The notes under the pieces were generated by a model that was not told where the DNA came from, did not search any database, and saw nothing but the letters and a program-made list of their open reading frames with translations. Both the position numbers and the translations under genes were made by a program. A stretch of DNA of 64,000 bases from Gymnothorax reevesii (Eukaryota; Chordata; Actinopteri; Anguilliformes; Muraenidae). The DNA lies in contig CM056574.1 of NCBI GenBank assembly GCA_029721435.1, positions 70,165,501-70,229,500 of the forward strand. The letters run 5' to 3'. Positions 21,395 to 32,215 of this stretch are shown here, piece by piece (the stretch's first letter is position 1; each line of letters opens with the position of its first letter).

Positions 21395-22073
21395 ATGGCT
21401 GCATCTATTGAAAGACGGAATGACTTGGACATTCTGAATGATAAGTTGTTGACAAGATATCGGATCGACCGTGAAGGGATTTTATTAGTTGTTGACTTGC
21501 TGAGGGAGAGAATTACATCTCCAACCATGAGAAACAACCCAGTAAGCCCCAAAATAAAATGTTTGACAACACTTCGTTACTTGGCCACCGGAAAAATGCA
21601 ACTTTGCAACGCGGACAATTTAGGGATTTCACAATCATTTGTCAGTCGCTCAATCCAACAAATTATCAATGCGCTCAGTGATCCCCATATCATCCAACAG
21701 TTTATTCGGTTTCCAATGGACATTCGCCAACAACACACAATGCAATTTAAATTCATGCACATCTCAGGTATGGCATCACTGGTGCTATTGATGAGACCCA
21801 TATTCAAATTATTTCTCAGACCCAAGATGAAGAGTTATTTGTAAATAGAAAATAAATTCATTCCATCAACAGCCTGATAGTATTTGATTTATGAATACAA
21901 TATTTTGGACATTGTTGCGTAATGGCCAGGATCCACGCACGACTCGCATTTTAATGGAAAGCAGCTTATGCCAATTATTTGACAGGCATTATGTGCCTGT
22001 GGGATACCACTTGCTCGGGGACAGTGGCTTTGGTGCTGTACCTTCTCCTGCTATGCATGAATTATTTCATTAG
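21395..22073 (+). pseudogene. HARBI1-like Harbinger nuclease, frameshifted
   Basis: ATG 21395 opens MAASIERRNDLDILND. The region has the Harbinger N-terminal pattern (TTLRYLATGKMQL, GISQSFVSRSIQQII) and then, after a frame change near 21768, GAIDETHIQI, matching the IDGTHI box with its catalytic Asp. FVNRK follows, with a stop directly after it near 21855. After further shifts come WPGSTHDS (one frame) and ILMESSLCQLF ... LLGDSGFGAVP (another), the second and third catalytic boxes. Three or more breaks make this a pseudogene, but all boxes can be traced. It lies convergent with the Myb/SANT-like gene at 22165-22482, as in other Harbingers. Confidence 0.85.
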
Positions 22074-22164
22074 GCTATTGAGCGAGGGTTACATTTAATA
22101 GATCATCATTATAATACCAGTCTATGTCATATTTTGTATGCATATTTAAAATGTAGGCAATAAA

Positions 22165-22482
22165 TTACAAACCAAGCTTCGTATGCTTCTCTGTTTGAAC
22201 GATAGCCCGTTTATAGGCTGCAATCTCGGACTTCCCCTGCGATTGCAGCCCATATCACCTCCTCTCACAGTCGTCTGCCGCCCGAGACGCCGAGGGGAAT
22301 GCAGCATTGATCTGTTGGCTGATATTATCCCACACATCCCGCTTGGATTTGCAGTTAACCCCCGAGCCAAATTTCTCTTTGATTACATGCTTTCGCTCCA
22401 GCATTAACTGGGCCAGCAGCAGTAACTGGTCGTAGCTCCAGTTGGGCTTTCGCGTCCTTTTTGAACTTTCATCCTTGACAGT
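22165..22482 (-). pseudogene. Harbinger Myb/SANT-like DNA-binding protein relic
   Basis: On the minus strand a frame without usable ATG reads KRTRKPNWSYDQLLLLAQLM, then KHVIKEKFGSG, DVWDNISQQINAAFPSASR and ADDCERR, a TGA where a tryptophan is expected, then QGKSEIAAYKRA to TAA at 22165-22167. NWSYDQLLLLA... with DVW..I...INA matches the Myb/SANT-like trihelix domain of the second Harbinger protein, which helps the nuclease bind DNA and enter the nucleus. It is short and lacks a start, so it is a relic or an exon. Opposite-strand orientation to the nuclease fits the family. Confidence 0.75.
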
Positions 22483-23052
22483 TTAGGGCAAACAAACTTG
22501 AACGGCTCGACATTTAAATGATCGCAACATATTATCGTTGGGTAATAAGTTGCTAATTATTGGGGCAAATGACGTGTTTTATTATTGACTCGTTTTATGC
22601 TATTGGCATTTTTACATTTCTCTCTTTCCTATACATGTTTATTTGCCCAGAGCGTGATATGTGGGGACTGCGCATAGTCCATATTCAGGAGTACTCAATA
22701 TGTTATCATTTTATAGGATAAACCAGCCGCTTGAACTATTTCCTCATTTTTTCCTCCATGGGTTGTATGTGGGATATTTTTTCAATGGGCCACCCTGTCA
22801 CCAAAGAACCAATCACCGTGCTCATTGTACCGAGACTCGTGCATGAGAATTGACGTCATCCATAGCAACGGAGATTTACGCCCACCTATCTCAGAGCTAC
22901 TCCTATTCTAGGAGTTACCAGTTTTCTTTACTAAAAGTTGCTCTCAGCATCTTTGTGAATAGCTTTTAAGATTTTTCCTCCTACATAAAATGTTTTAGCG
23001 CGACTTAGGAGTACTCCTAGCGGTAAGAGAAGATGCTTGGTGAATATGGGCC
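22483..23052. other. 3' non-coding part and right terminus of the Harbinger element
   Basis: No protein motif. Ends with actcctagcggtaagagaag and the inverted terminus. A ctcagcatctttgtgaatag stretch near 22945 repeats part of the terminal motif, suggesting a subterminal binding repeat. Confidence 0.5.
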
Positions 23053-23264
23053 CTGGTTGTTCACCCAAGTGCTCTGACCTTTCTCAATCAAAATAAGATA
23101 AAAATATCTTAAAACAAAAACAAAAAATTGAAGTATGTGTTATGATTGGTCATTATAAGTGGAAAACGCATTGTAATATATCGCTTAACTGTAAAAATGT
23201 AAATAATTATGTATATACGTATAATATATTGAAATAAGTACATTCAAACTAATTAATACTATTG

Positions 23265-23575
23265 CTGTCATTCCGTGACAATTTGCCTCTTGTAATTCCG
23301 TGACATTGGAACTAACTATGACAGGAACATCATTTTCTGAATAGTTAAACACAACATTAAAAAAAACACGTCAATTTTGTGTAATTCCGTGAAGGAGTAG
23401 TTTTTGCTTGTTTCTTCTATGAAAATTTCTCAAAAAAAATATTTTCACTAAATAATATTAAAGAACAAGTTAATACCTTCAATATGACACATCATATTTG
23501 ATTTTATCTTATTTACTTGTAGAGTAACTTACAACCCAAAATGTAGTGGGACTGTAATTCCGTGACAGTTTGCCA
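23265..23575 (+). repeat. Four spaced copies of an ATTCCGTGACA-type motif
   Basis: attccgtgaca (about 23271), taattccgtgacatt (23296), taattccgtgaag (23383) and taattccgtgacagtttgcc (23552) recur in the same orientation within AT-rich DNA. Spacing is irregular (about 25, 87 and 169 bases). Function unknown. Confidence 0.5.
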
Positions 23576-23599
23576 GCCCCCACAAATGATATATGTATC

Positions 23600-23835
23600 A
23601 TATCTAGGTCCATGGCTTTCACATGTACTAAGCAGTTTTTGGCTACCTCTTTGAAGTTTTGAGAAAAAGGGTCCCAAAAAAACGACCCCTTTTTGGTCCA
23701 TGGCCCTTTTTTGGCCCTTTTCCCCAAACTCCATGGTTGTCTCACCAAAAAAAAAAAGAGGGATTTGAATAAAGGTCTGTCCAACTATAAGATCCCTGCA
23801 AAAGATTGGACACAATACCAATCTCAAAAAATAAA
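23600..23835 (+). repeat. Dispersed repeat, inverted partner of 12480-12720
   Basis: Aligns with the complement of 12480-12720 (see that entry). Its right end falls off at about 23835, before the minisatellite. Confidence 0.6.
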
Positions 23836-23884
23836 CTTCAGTCAAATCCAGAGGGTCACCAGTTCTGACTATCTGAACTATCTG

Positions 23885-24080
23885 AAAACTGGCTCTAAAT
23901 AACCACACGTGACCTCCAAAACACACACACCCCATACACTAATTACCGCAAAAGTGACCTCTTTTGCACAAACTTCATACATTACTAACCACACAAGTCA
24001 CCTCTTATAGACACTCCATACATTAATAATCACATCAGTGACCCCCTTCAGCACTCCCCATTTTAGTGACTTCACAAGCG
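23885..24080. repeat. About 40-bp minisatellite, locus 3
   Basis: About four units of the cattaataaccacacaagtg / acctcttat / acactccata motif. This is the longest of three dispersed arrays (others 1050-1165 and 4430-4508). Confidence 0.65.
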
Positions 24081-24129
24081 ATCATACTTCATGCAATGCT
24101 AACCACACCAACGTACTCTTTTCACACAC

Positions 24130-24759
24130 ATGATTAAATTTATATTTTTAGCAACACAAATACACCCATGCACAAGACTCACTGAATGGGTGCGGCTGTC
24201 ACTGTACATAAGCTCATTGGGCAAACAACATGCAAATCTGCCCAGATATGAAATTCCTGCATGGGAATTCCCCAAAGCCGCTCTAAACAACCACATAATG
24301 TTTGCCAAATCTGACAAAAGCAAGTTTCTCCTGCATTATAACAAATTATATTCACACAGGTATTACTCTAGTTGGTGTAATAACAAACACTATGACTGCA
24401 CCTTTGTTCATCATGTCTGTGTTTCAGCCCAGTATACCTGGTTTGAAGGCAGACTGTTTGTAGCTGTACGGCAGCAATATTGCTTCTGGAAAGACTTTAT
24501 TCCAGCGCTGTCATACTGTTTGTTTCCCCAGCGACAAATTCCAAAGCTGTGGTTGTAGTTGCGCAGATGTTCAGAAGCGACCCAAAACAGTCATTCACAC
24601 TTCAACCGCGATATCTCCATATTCCAGAAGTATCAAGCCATTAAGGATCAGGCAAGGCTGACAGCAAACCTCACGCTATTAAAAACACAGTCCCGTCTAC
24701 ACTTCCGCAACACAATTGTGTCATTGTACAAAACCTGTTGCACAGGTATTCATGTATAG
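24130..24759 (+). other. Unidentified open stretch, one internal TAG
   Basis: A single frame runs about 210 codons with only one stop (TAG 24556-24558). It is rich in aromatic residues and cysteine (for example KFLLHYNKLYSHRYYSSW) and matches no family I know. Length in AT-rich DNA is somewhat above chance, but there is no codon pattern, splice structure or partner gene to support it. It may be a decayed element frame or chance. Confidence 0.2.
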
Positions 24760-24799
24760 AAGCAGGGCTATAAGGAAGGAAACCAAACAGGTTTTTTTT

Positions 24800-26240
24800 A
24801 TTCATGAGCTTAAATTACCAGCTAGCACCGTTTCCATAGGAACTCATTAAACATTTTTTTCAATGCATCTCCAACCCTCTAGTCCTTCACAGTTCCAACA
24901 GAGAGAAGATCAGTTTCCAGGTGTTTAACAGAGTCTGTATGAAATACATCAGCAATTCTGCAGCCCTTTGCTGTAATGTCCCAAAGTACATAAAACTAAG
25001 GGAGACTACATGCAAACACAAAATTTACAGACCAAATTTAGAAACGAGAAACTTCATCCTGTCGTGAGAAGTTGCCATCCGGGGGTCCAAGAATAGGTGT
25101 TCGGCCCCAAGTCTATAAAGCAGCTTTCAAATGGTCCTCTCTAACAAGCAACATGTGAAAAATTGACTTTACTTATTGTGCATGCCTTAGAGCCTTGGTT
25201 TATCTTTTTTTTTAAATATATTTATAAACAGTTGCACAGTATCCCCTTGTTCACCACCTTTTCCTATAGTCCTGAATTGGGTATGTGAAACAAGTTACAT
25301 TTTGAAATTAAGTGTATTCATAGCATTCTCCGGAAACTGTAGTGCAAAAAAGGTCCCAGGTGATGAGAAGTTCCGAAAAACCACTCAGACTGGCATCAAC
25401 AATCATCCTATGGTTGAAGTCACTTTGATCACTTTCACTCCCCATTCCAAGGATGTAACTTTCATTTGAATATTGACGGGGTGGAGATGTACAGATGGAT
25501 ATTGTTACAATTATGTTACTGGGGAGATAGGAGAGCATGTTTGTAATTTTTTTTTCAATTGAATCTGCATGCTTTTTTATTATATTGTGCTGCTGCCACA
25601 TGCCTGGCTGACAAAGTATTTGCAGTAAAGAGCAGGTGTACAAGCGAACCTTATAAAAGTGGCTACTGACTTCAGAAAATCTTCAAACCCAGTCAAGTTT
25701 TTCAAACTACTGTTACAGATTAAATTATGCCTCCACCCGCAAGGGGTGGAACAGTACACAGATTCGCCTGTTAAACTTTCGGTATGGGTCCTTCGATACG
25801 TAATGCACGTGTACTGAACGAATGAGGCATTGTTTAACCACTATATGCCCTGAGCAATCAGGTGTGTAGCTGGCTCCAAGTCGGACTTGCTTATTAATTT
25901 GGCTTCATCTCAATACTCTCACTTGCAGTCTTTCATTCTTGAGTGGGCGTTCCTGTACCACAGAGTAAGTATGGAGGACCGTCCCATTTCTCAAAATGCC
26001 TCAGGTACACTTATTCCACCCTTTATAAACACTTATCCTAATACCTCGTCAGAGCAGTACTAAAGGCTGAGTGTTTTCTACAATCCACTGGGATTTTGCA
26101 TGCATTAATCAGGGAGTGTCTATTCAAATGATGGGCAAAAATTGGGAAAAAAATCCCAATCCAAAGTTATATCTGTTTATTAAATCTTCTGTTATTGGGC
26201 AATACCCTCAGGGTAAATTAAACAACTGATCTAATACTTT
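24800..26240. other. Unannotated stretch
   Basis: No recognised domain, terminus or tandem structure on either strand. Confidence 0.5.
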
Positions 26241-26244
26241 TGTA

Positions 26245-26440
26245 GGTTGATTTCTTTTTTTAAGGAGTTTTTTTCCTTTATTGTGATAGTACAGTACAGA
26301 TAGTTGGGAAGAATGGGGAGAGGAGAAGGGATGACATGAAATACAAGACCCAGGCCAGGAATCAAACCCGGGTCTCTGCGAGAAGGACTCCGCCTCTGTT
26401 CATGATGCGCCCATTAACCCGATGAGCCATCGGAGCACCA
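26245..26440 (-). mobile_element. tRNA-derived SINE
   Basis: On the minus strand a tRNA-like head has box A TGGCTCATCGGG (26429-26418) and box B GGGTTTGATTCC (26369-26358), 48 bases apart, as in an internal RNA polymerase III promoter. A non-tRNA body follows, ending caataaaggaaaaaaac and an A-rich tail near 26250. The mutated box B and absence of tRNA folding features rule out a functional tRNA. Confidence 0.75.
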
Positions 26441-27100
26441 GGTTGCTTTCTGCTGACACATTACCCAATTCACTGCTGTATTTATTAATAACGATGTTTC
26501 ACTGTTTCTTGTTTTCATATTTGGATTGTTAATTGGGCGTTTATTCACAAATTTATTAAGAATGTGCATCTTCGAGACTTGTGGTGGAGACACTGAGGCG
26601 ACAGGCTGCACACAAAAATCCCTCCCGGTCAGTCGGAGTTTAGCCCCCAGTTTAAATCTGAGTACTTTTTAAAGTTTGTCTCAGGTAATAATAGAGGGAG
26701 AAAAAACCAGAAGGACATGGGGAAGGCAGCCTGCAAAAACCGAGAAGGGCGACGGCAATCGATGAGGCCGTGGCCAAGGAACATGGAGAGAATAATGACG
26801 GACGCGGGCAAAAGACAGAGCTTACAGGGGTGAAGGGGCGATAGCCAAAATTGAAGAGTGGATTTCAAAGAGGCACTGAGCAAGCCACTACCAGCCCAAG
26901 AAAGTCTTCAAATGAAAGTTTTGAAACTGACTGACCAGGAGGTGCACTCAAGGCGTAATAATGTCCACAGATATGGCATCCCTTAGGGAAATGAAAGTAA
27001 TAACATTCAGCACTTTATTTATCAGAAAAGAGTTAACATATGAAATTAGTGGTGAGAACAGGCTGTTCAGCCCAACTAAATCCGCCAGTTTTATATTGCA
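26441..27100. other. Unannotated stretch
   Basis: Nothing recognised. A ggctgttcagcccaacta phrase near 27060 resembles a repeat leader I have seen in fish sequence, but it could not be placed. Confidence 0.4.
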
Positions 27101-27112
27101 ATTGTGAATCTA

Positions 27113-27330
27113 TCACTTCAGATACTCGATGGTATCCAGTGCTAAATCAAGCCTGCTCTTGAAAATTCCCAAGGTTTCTGCCTCAACAGTATGGTCAGGC
27201 ATTCCTCTCAGAGATTGCTCTCTGGGTGAAAAAAGATTTCCTAATATTGAGTTGGAGCCCCTGACTGAAATTGAACTCTGAATCCAATGGTGCCAGAGAG
27301 CCTTGCGTCCCAAACCTAAGGGAGCACAAC
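27113..27330 (-). pseudogene. Possible LINE-type reverse transcriptase C-terminal scrap
   Basis: The minus frame ends with SILGNLFSPREQSLRGMPDHTV (split: GNLFSPRE, then MPDHTVEAETLGIFKSRLD). This resembles the FFS.R....WN.LPD.VV.A..V..FK.RLD tail common at the end of animal LINE reverse transcriptases. No polymerase motif precedes it. The call rests on this tail alone. Confidence 0.35.
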
Positions 27331-27490
27331 CCAAGTCAGTGATCATATACTTTCCGGGAATTAAGACCAAAGAACTGGTACTGCACATTACATGGAAGAA
27401 GATTTTCCCAAGCAAATTTGTTTCGATCATGACAACCCCACAGAAACGCTTGCAAAAAAAAAAAAAAAAAGAAGGCATATGCGCAGTTAA

Positions 27491-28032
27491 AGGAGAATTC
27501 CGGTGTGAAATTGACTTGGGGTGCATTGAAACATGATAATAAGTAGTAACTTTTGTCGAATACCCCACCTCCGTACGCACGCAACATTTTGAAATACATG
27601 GCTTTTTAGCTGAAGCTCCTAACAGGCTTACAATGGTAGTGAATGGGGCATCGCGTTGCCATACAAAGAAATCGCTATTTTTTCATCATTAAAAAAGCTC
27701 AAAGTAGCTCCACACTTCATCGTAGAATTCCGAGGGCCTTGACATATTAAACAAGGCACTGAGAACTTGGAAAATGCACAAGTGGCTAATGAAAAAAACT
27801 ATTTAAGCATACAGTACCGCTAGGTAGTTTCCAGTCGCCTCAATCCTGAAAGTCACTATAAGTCGATTGACGAGCACGAACGAATAGGAAGGATAGGGGA
27901 ACGGATTGCAATCTATTCGTTCGTGCTCATCAATCGACTTGCATGCGAACGGAGGTGGGGTATTCAACAAAAGTAACTACTCGCTGTCATGTTTCAATAC
28001 ACCCCAAGTCAATTTCACAGCGGAATTCTCCT
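27491..28032. mobile_element. Complete TTAA-type (Kolobok-like) MITE
   Basis: Ends AGGAGAATTCCGGTGTGAAA and the inverted CGGAATTCTCCT, with terminal similarity for about 90 bases, are flanked by perfect TTAA duplications (27487-27490, 28033-28036). TTAA sites with AGG-type ends fit Kolobok better than piggyBac (CCC ends). Near 27862-27942 a hairpin has about 24-base arms (cgattgacgagcacgaacga and complement). It is non-coding and 542 bases long. Truncated relatives lie at 3118-3319 and 29495-29914. Confidence 0.75.
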
Positions 28033-28039
28033 TTAAGGA

Positions 28040-29240
28040 GGATGCTTCAGGATAGAGGAATATAGTTTTAAAGGCCCCCACTAGCCAACCTACGAGTCTT
28101 TTTTGAGTCTGGGCCAATCGCCTTCGAGACCTCAGCCGACACAGCAGAGGACCTGAAGAACGGGGGTTTCCTGATCGACTGGGAGAGGCTCGCCAAGCCT
28201 GGAATCAAGGAGAAATCACAAAAAGTCACCTGGCAGCAAGCAACGAGTAAAGCAAACACAGACAGACCCGCCATGAGACGTTTTCCAGTGTTCTCGCCAG
28301 GATTTTTTTGCAGCGTTGGGGTAATGTCCAGCCGGGGGTCCGGAGGCCACCTAGGTCCAGGGGTAGTGCCTCCATGGGGGACCCGGGGGAGCAAGGCCCT
28401 GCGGAAGCTCTGGCATTTTAGGATGTTTGGAGGTGTTATTTTTCCATTTTGAGTGTCCCAATTAATGATATCTTGCCAGTTAATAACCTTTTGCACAGGG
28501 CCTTGACACAATATTCAAGTTAAAGGAAACTCACAGCAAGAGAACATAAACTTCACGAATGTTCAACACCAAGGATGATCTGGCAATCAGTTTTCTCTAC
28601 CCTTCCCCATCTTCTGTTCTTCTTACTGTTTCTAGAGTCAGACAAGTCCATTCTGAGATATTGTCCTTCCATCTTTTTCTTTGCCGACCAAGTTTTTTTT
28701 TTTGGAAACAAGGAACCTATTCTAAGTGTGATCTGGTCTGAAGGCCTGCAAGTGTGACCAATAATATTGAATGCATGACAGAGTTGCAGAAAGCCCACTG
28801 AACTCTATTCTTCTGAATACAAACAAGTTCTCACCATTACAATGTACATACAGAGCATAAGGAAATTATGCCTGACTGACTATTCACCAAATCAAATGGT
28901 GAACCCAAAGTATTACCATTACAAATTGTGACAAATGTACAACTGTAATAATGCTCTTTTATCTTTACTTTACATCGTTACCTATTGTAACATTTTGCTA
29001 AAGTCTAACATTCAGGTGCCAGGGCGAAATACGCTGCAACATTCCTACGCTTGGCTTGGATGCGGACGTTTCCTAAAAAAATCACCAATAAAATACACTT
29101 AGCTGCTGCCCTACGCCTTCTGCAGGCCGCGCGGAACGTGAAAAAATTTCACAAACTCGAACCTTTCTGTACCAATGCAATGTTGTGGCAAAGTTCAGAA
29201 AACTTAATCAAATCTCTCTGCAGAAAGTTTGCCTTTGACT
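28040..29240. other. Mostly unannotated; one unassigned frame
   Basis: A plus-strand frame without ATG from about 28090 to 28450 reads ESGPIAFETSADTAEDLKNG, then FLIDWERLAKPG. The last third is GC-rich repeat-like sequence (agccgggggtccggaggcc). I do not recognise it. The rest shows nothing. Confidence 0.3.
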
Positions 29241-29309
29241 GACTGACGTAGCATACATCAATGTGACCCCGTCTGCGAAAACCCGGGGAAAGTCGGTTTT
29301 TTGCGATGT

Positions 29310-29342
29310 ACAGGGTTTTTTTTTTTTTTTTTTTTTTTTTTA
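29310..29342. repeat. Poly(T) tract
   Basis: A run of about 27 T follows the gtgaccccgtctgcgaaaac phrase; it may be the tail of a retroposed repeat. Confidence 0.8.
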
Positions 29343-29494
29343 AACGAAGTCATTCTACATCACTATTCTGAGAAAAAAATCTATCAGATTTTCTATCTAT
29401 CCAATTGCTGTCCAATTGGAAAATGTAAACAGACGAAACCACGTACTAGTCACCAAAATTACCTTAATACTCTGAAGAGTTCTGAAATGCCTTC

Positions 29495-29914
29495 GCTGAG
29501 TGACGACTGACGAGCACAAACAAATAGGAAGGATAGGGGAACAGACTGCAATCTATCAGTTCGTGCTCGTCAATTGACTTAGTGTGAGTTTCAAGATGGA
29601 GGTGACTGGAAACCACCTCAAGGTTAGGTTTATGCATTTTCAAAGTTCTCAGTGCCTCGTTTTAAATCTCAGGGCCCTCGGAATTCTAGTGATCAAGGGT
29701 GGAGCTACTTTGAGCCTTGTAAATGATGAAAAAATATTGATTTCTTTGCATGATGAAGTTATGCCCAATTCACTACCATTGTAAGCCTGTTGGGAGCTTC
29801 GGCTAAAAAGCCATTTATTTCGAAATGTTGCATGTGTACATATTCGACAAAGGTTAGTACTTTTTATCATGTTTCAATACACCTCAAGTCAATTTCACAC
29901 CGGAATTCTCCTTT
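29495..29914. mobile_element. TTAA-type MITE, copy 3, truncated
   Basis: Contains the internal hairpin region (gagcacaaacaaataggaag ... gttcgtgctcgtcaattgac), then agttctcagtgcctcgttt, cattgtaagcctgttgggag and the terminus caccggaattctcctttaa, matching the complement order of 27491-28032. The distal terminal repeat is missing on the left. Confidence 0.65.
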
Positions 29915-29919
29915 AACGT

Positions 29920-31015
29920 GTTGAATTTATCGGCCAACAGGGTAACTATTAGCTCACCAGAGGGAGGGGAGTTAATAAAAATGCTCGCCACAATACCAAA
30001 TTTAAGTCACATATGAGCAGCCGACAGTTTGACTAACATGGATGTAACCATGTGAGAGGAAGGATCTGTTTACTTATAGTTATATCTGCAGTCTACCAAG
30101 CCAAATATTTATCTTCTTTGCCACTTTGTACTGTAGCTAGTCATAAAAAGCTAGGTAGCTAGTTGCTCCCGTGACTTTCTGGCTCGTTAACAGCCTATTT
30201 AATATTTAGCTGTGAGAGCCTGCGTAGGAGTACTTTCGTCGGCACTAGAACAGTCCAGTCAGCCTCTTAGCATTCAAAACGTACATCTAAAGTACAGAGT
30301 ATGAATAAAAGTTGTTGGAGGCATCTATCCGAAGATCGTGTCTGAGGTCCAGTAGTCCTGGTAGTAGGAGTAGGGTATATGGTCTGTATATGGTCCGGCT
30401 ATTGGGCTATCGCCACGAGTCTTTTTTTTCCCCCTTCAGCCTCAGGTCTTTATTACCACCGAAATACTTAAAATGGGTATGAGCCTTGAAGTCAGACAAC
30501 CAACGAATATTTAGCCTGTAAAGTCACGTTAATTTCTTACCCTACATGCGACTGCGACCCTTCGCTTCTACACCTTGTCAATAAGAAACGCTTCTCTGTA
30601 AAACCGCCCATTGCGGATGTGCTGCTTAGCAGTTCCTGCTCCGTCTATCGCTTGTGGTCAGTCCTCTGCTGCCATCTGGTAGACTCGACATCATAGTGAC
30701 TTTATCTTGCAAGATTGCTCTTTTTAACTATTATTCAATAAAGATGCAACATATTTAGAACATATTTTTGCTAGAGGTTTTTTTAACATCTCTTTAATGT
30801 AATTAATTCTTGTGAATGTGGAAAGGTTTTACGAAATTTGTAAAACCAAAAACCCAAATACAAGGGCAACATGGCAACAGCTCACTGATTCCCGTCCTTA
30901 CACAAAACAAGATATTGCGTACCATTTTCATTTACCCATTCATTTTCCTGCAGACACTAATATACAGTAATATAATAGACAGGAAGATAAGGGGCATGGC
31001 TTGGTGACAATCTCA
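29920..31015. other. Unannotated stretch
   Basis: No recognised domain, element end or tandem repeat on either strand. Confidence 0.5.
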
Positions 31016-31020
31016 CTTAG

Positions 31021-31843
31021 CTCAATTTGTGGGCCAAAATATGAATAGATCGCAAACCTCCCATGTATCGAGTGCGAGATAAATTCTTTGTGCCAGAGTG
31101 CGAGAGTCAGGATCATTGTCCAGCTGCATAACCCAAGTGCGCTTGAGGCTGAAGTCACAAACTGATGGCCGGACATTCTCCTTCAGGATTTTCTGGTAGA
31201 GAACAGAATTCATGGTTCCATCAATTACGGCAAGTCATCCAGGTCCTGAAGCAGCAAAGCAGCCCCAGACAATCACTCTACCATTAGTATGATGTTCTTT
31301 TTATGAAATGCTGTGTTAGTTTTACGCAAGATGTAACAGAACGCACACCTTCCTAAAAGTTAAATTTTTGTCTCGTCAGTCAAAAGAATATTTTTCCAAA
31401 AGTCTTGGGGATCATCAAGATATTTTTGGCAAATGTCAGACGAGCCTTTGTGTTCTTTTTGGTCAGCAGTGGTTTTCGCCTCGGAACTCTCCCATGGATG
31501 CCATTTTTGCCCAGTCTTTCTCATTGTTGAATCCTGAACACTGACTTTAACTGAGATACGTGAGGCCTGCAGTTCCATAGGTGTTGTTCTGGGTTCACTT
31601 ATGACCTCCTGGATGAGTCGCCGATGCAGTCTAAGAGCAATTTTTGTAGGCCAGTCACTTCTAAGAAGGTTCTCCACTGTTCCAAGTTCTCTCAATTCGC
31701 AGATAATAGCTCTCACCGATGGTTTGCTGGAGTCCCAAAGCCTTAAAAATGGCTTTGTAACTCTTTCCAAACTGATAGATGTCAATGACTTTGATTCACA
31801 TCTGTTCTTGAATTCCTTTCGATTGCAGTATGAAGTGTTGCAT
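31021..31843 (-). pseudogene. Tc1-like transposase relic
   Basis: Pieces in changing frames read KVIDIYQFGKSYKAI (HTH), then the second HTH half with ELQASRISVKVSVQDST, DDPQDFWKNIL then TDETKI (first catalytic Asp), VIVWGCFAASGPG, DGTMNSVLYQKILKENVRPS and VMQLDNDPD (second Asp). The third acidic residue and the C-terminus are missing at 31021. Stops and shifts are many; this is one of the older Tc1 copies here. Confidence 0.85.
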
Positions 31844-32215
31844 TTTCAGATCTTTTAGCCTACTTCACTTTGTCCGACAGGTTCTATTTAAGTGATTTCT
31901 TGATTCAGCAGGTCTGGCAGTTATCAGGCCTGGGTGTGGCCAGTGAAATTGAACTCAAAAAATGTGGTTAATCACAGTTAATTCATGATTTAACAAAGGG
32001 GGACAATTAGTTTTTCACATAGGACCAGGTAGGTTTGAACAGCAAAAATACACAAAAATAGTGCCACCGGCCCTGTAGCTCACCTGACCACTCAAGGGAA
32101 ATGTCTTGAACAAATTTAGTGTCCTAATGGGTGGGAAGATACTTGTCAAGTTTCAGCTTCATTGGTCAAGTAGTTTCAGAGAAGAAGAGTTTTTAAGGTT
32201 TCAGTGTAACTTCAG

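Larger units (their letters stand above)
13584..23052 (+). mobile_element. PIF/Harbinger transposon interrupted by other elements
   Basis: The left end gggcccatattcacaaagca (13586 on) pairs with the inverted right end tgcttggtgaatatgggccc (ending about 23052). Inside are a HARBI1-like nuclease relic (+ strand, 21395-22073) and a Myb/SANT-like relic on the opposite strand (22165-22482), the two-gene layout of Harbinger elements. A Gmr1-like LTR element (13738-19696) and a Tc1 element (19783-21374) interrupt it. Flanks do not show a clean 3-bp duplication, and a second attcacaaagcat-like start follows the LTR element at 19697, so two Harbinger copies may have been merged. Confidence 0.6.

Noticed and set aside
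26245..26440. tRNA gene
   Set aside because: Box A and B are present but box B is mutated and an unrelated body and A-rich tail follow; it is a SINE. The same applies to 51721-51970.
27491..28032. piggyBac MITE
   Set aside because: TTAA site fits, but the ends start AGG rather than the CCC typical of piggyBac, so Kolobok-like is preferred.
28068..28511. 147-codon minus-strand frame
   Set aside because: Pro/Gly-rich because it crosses a GC-rich repeat; antisense to another open frame; no domain.
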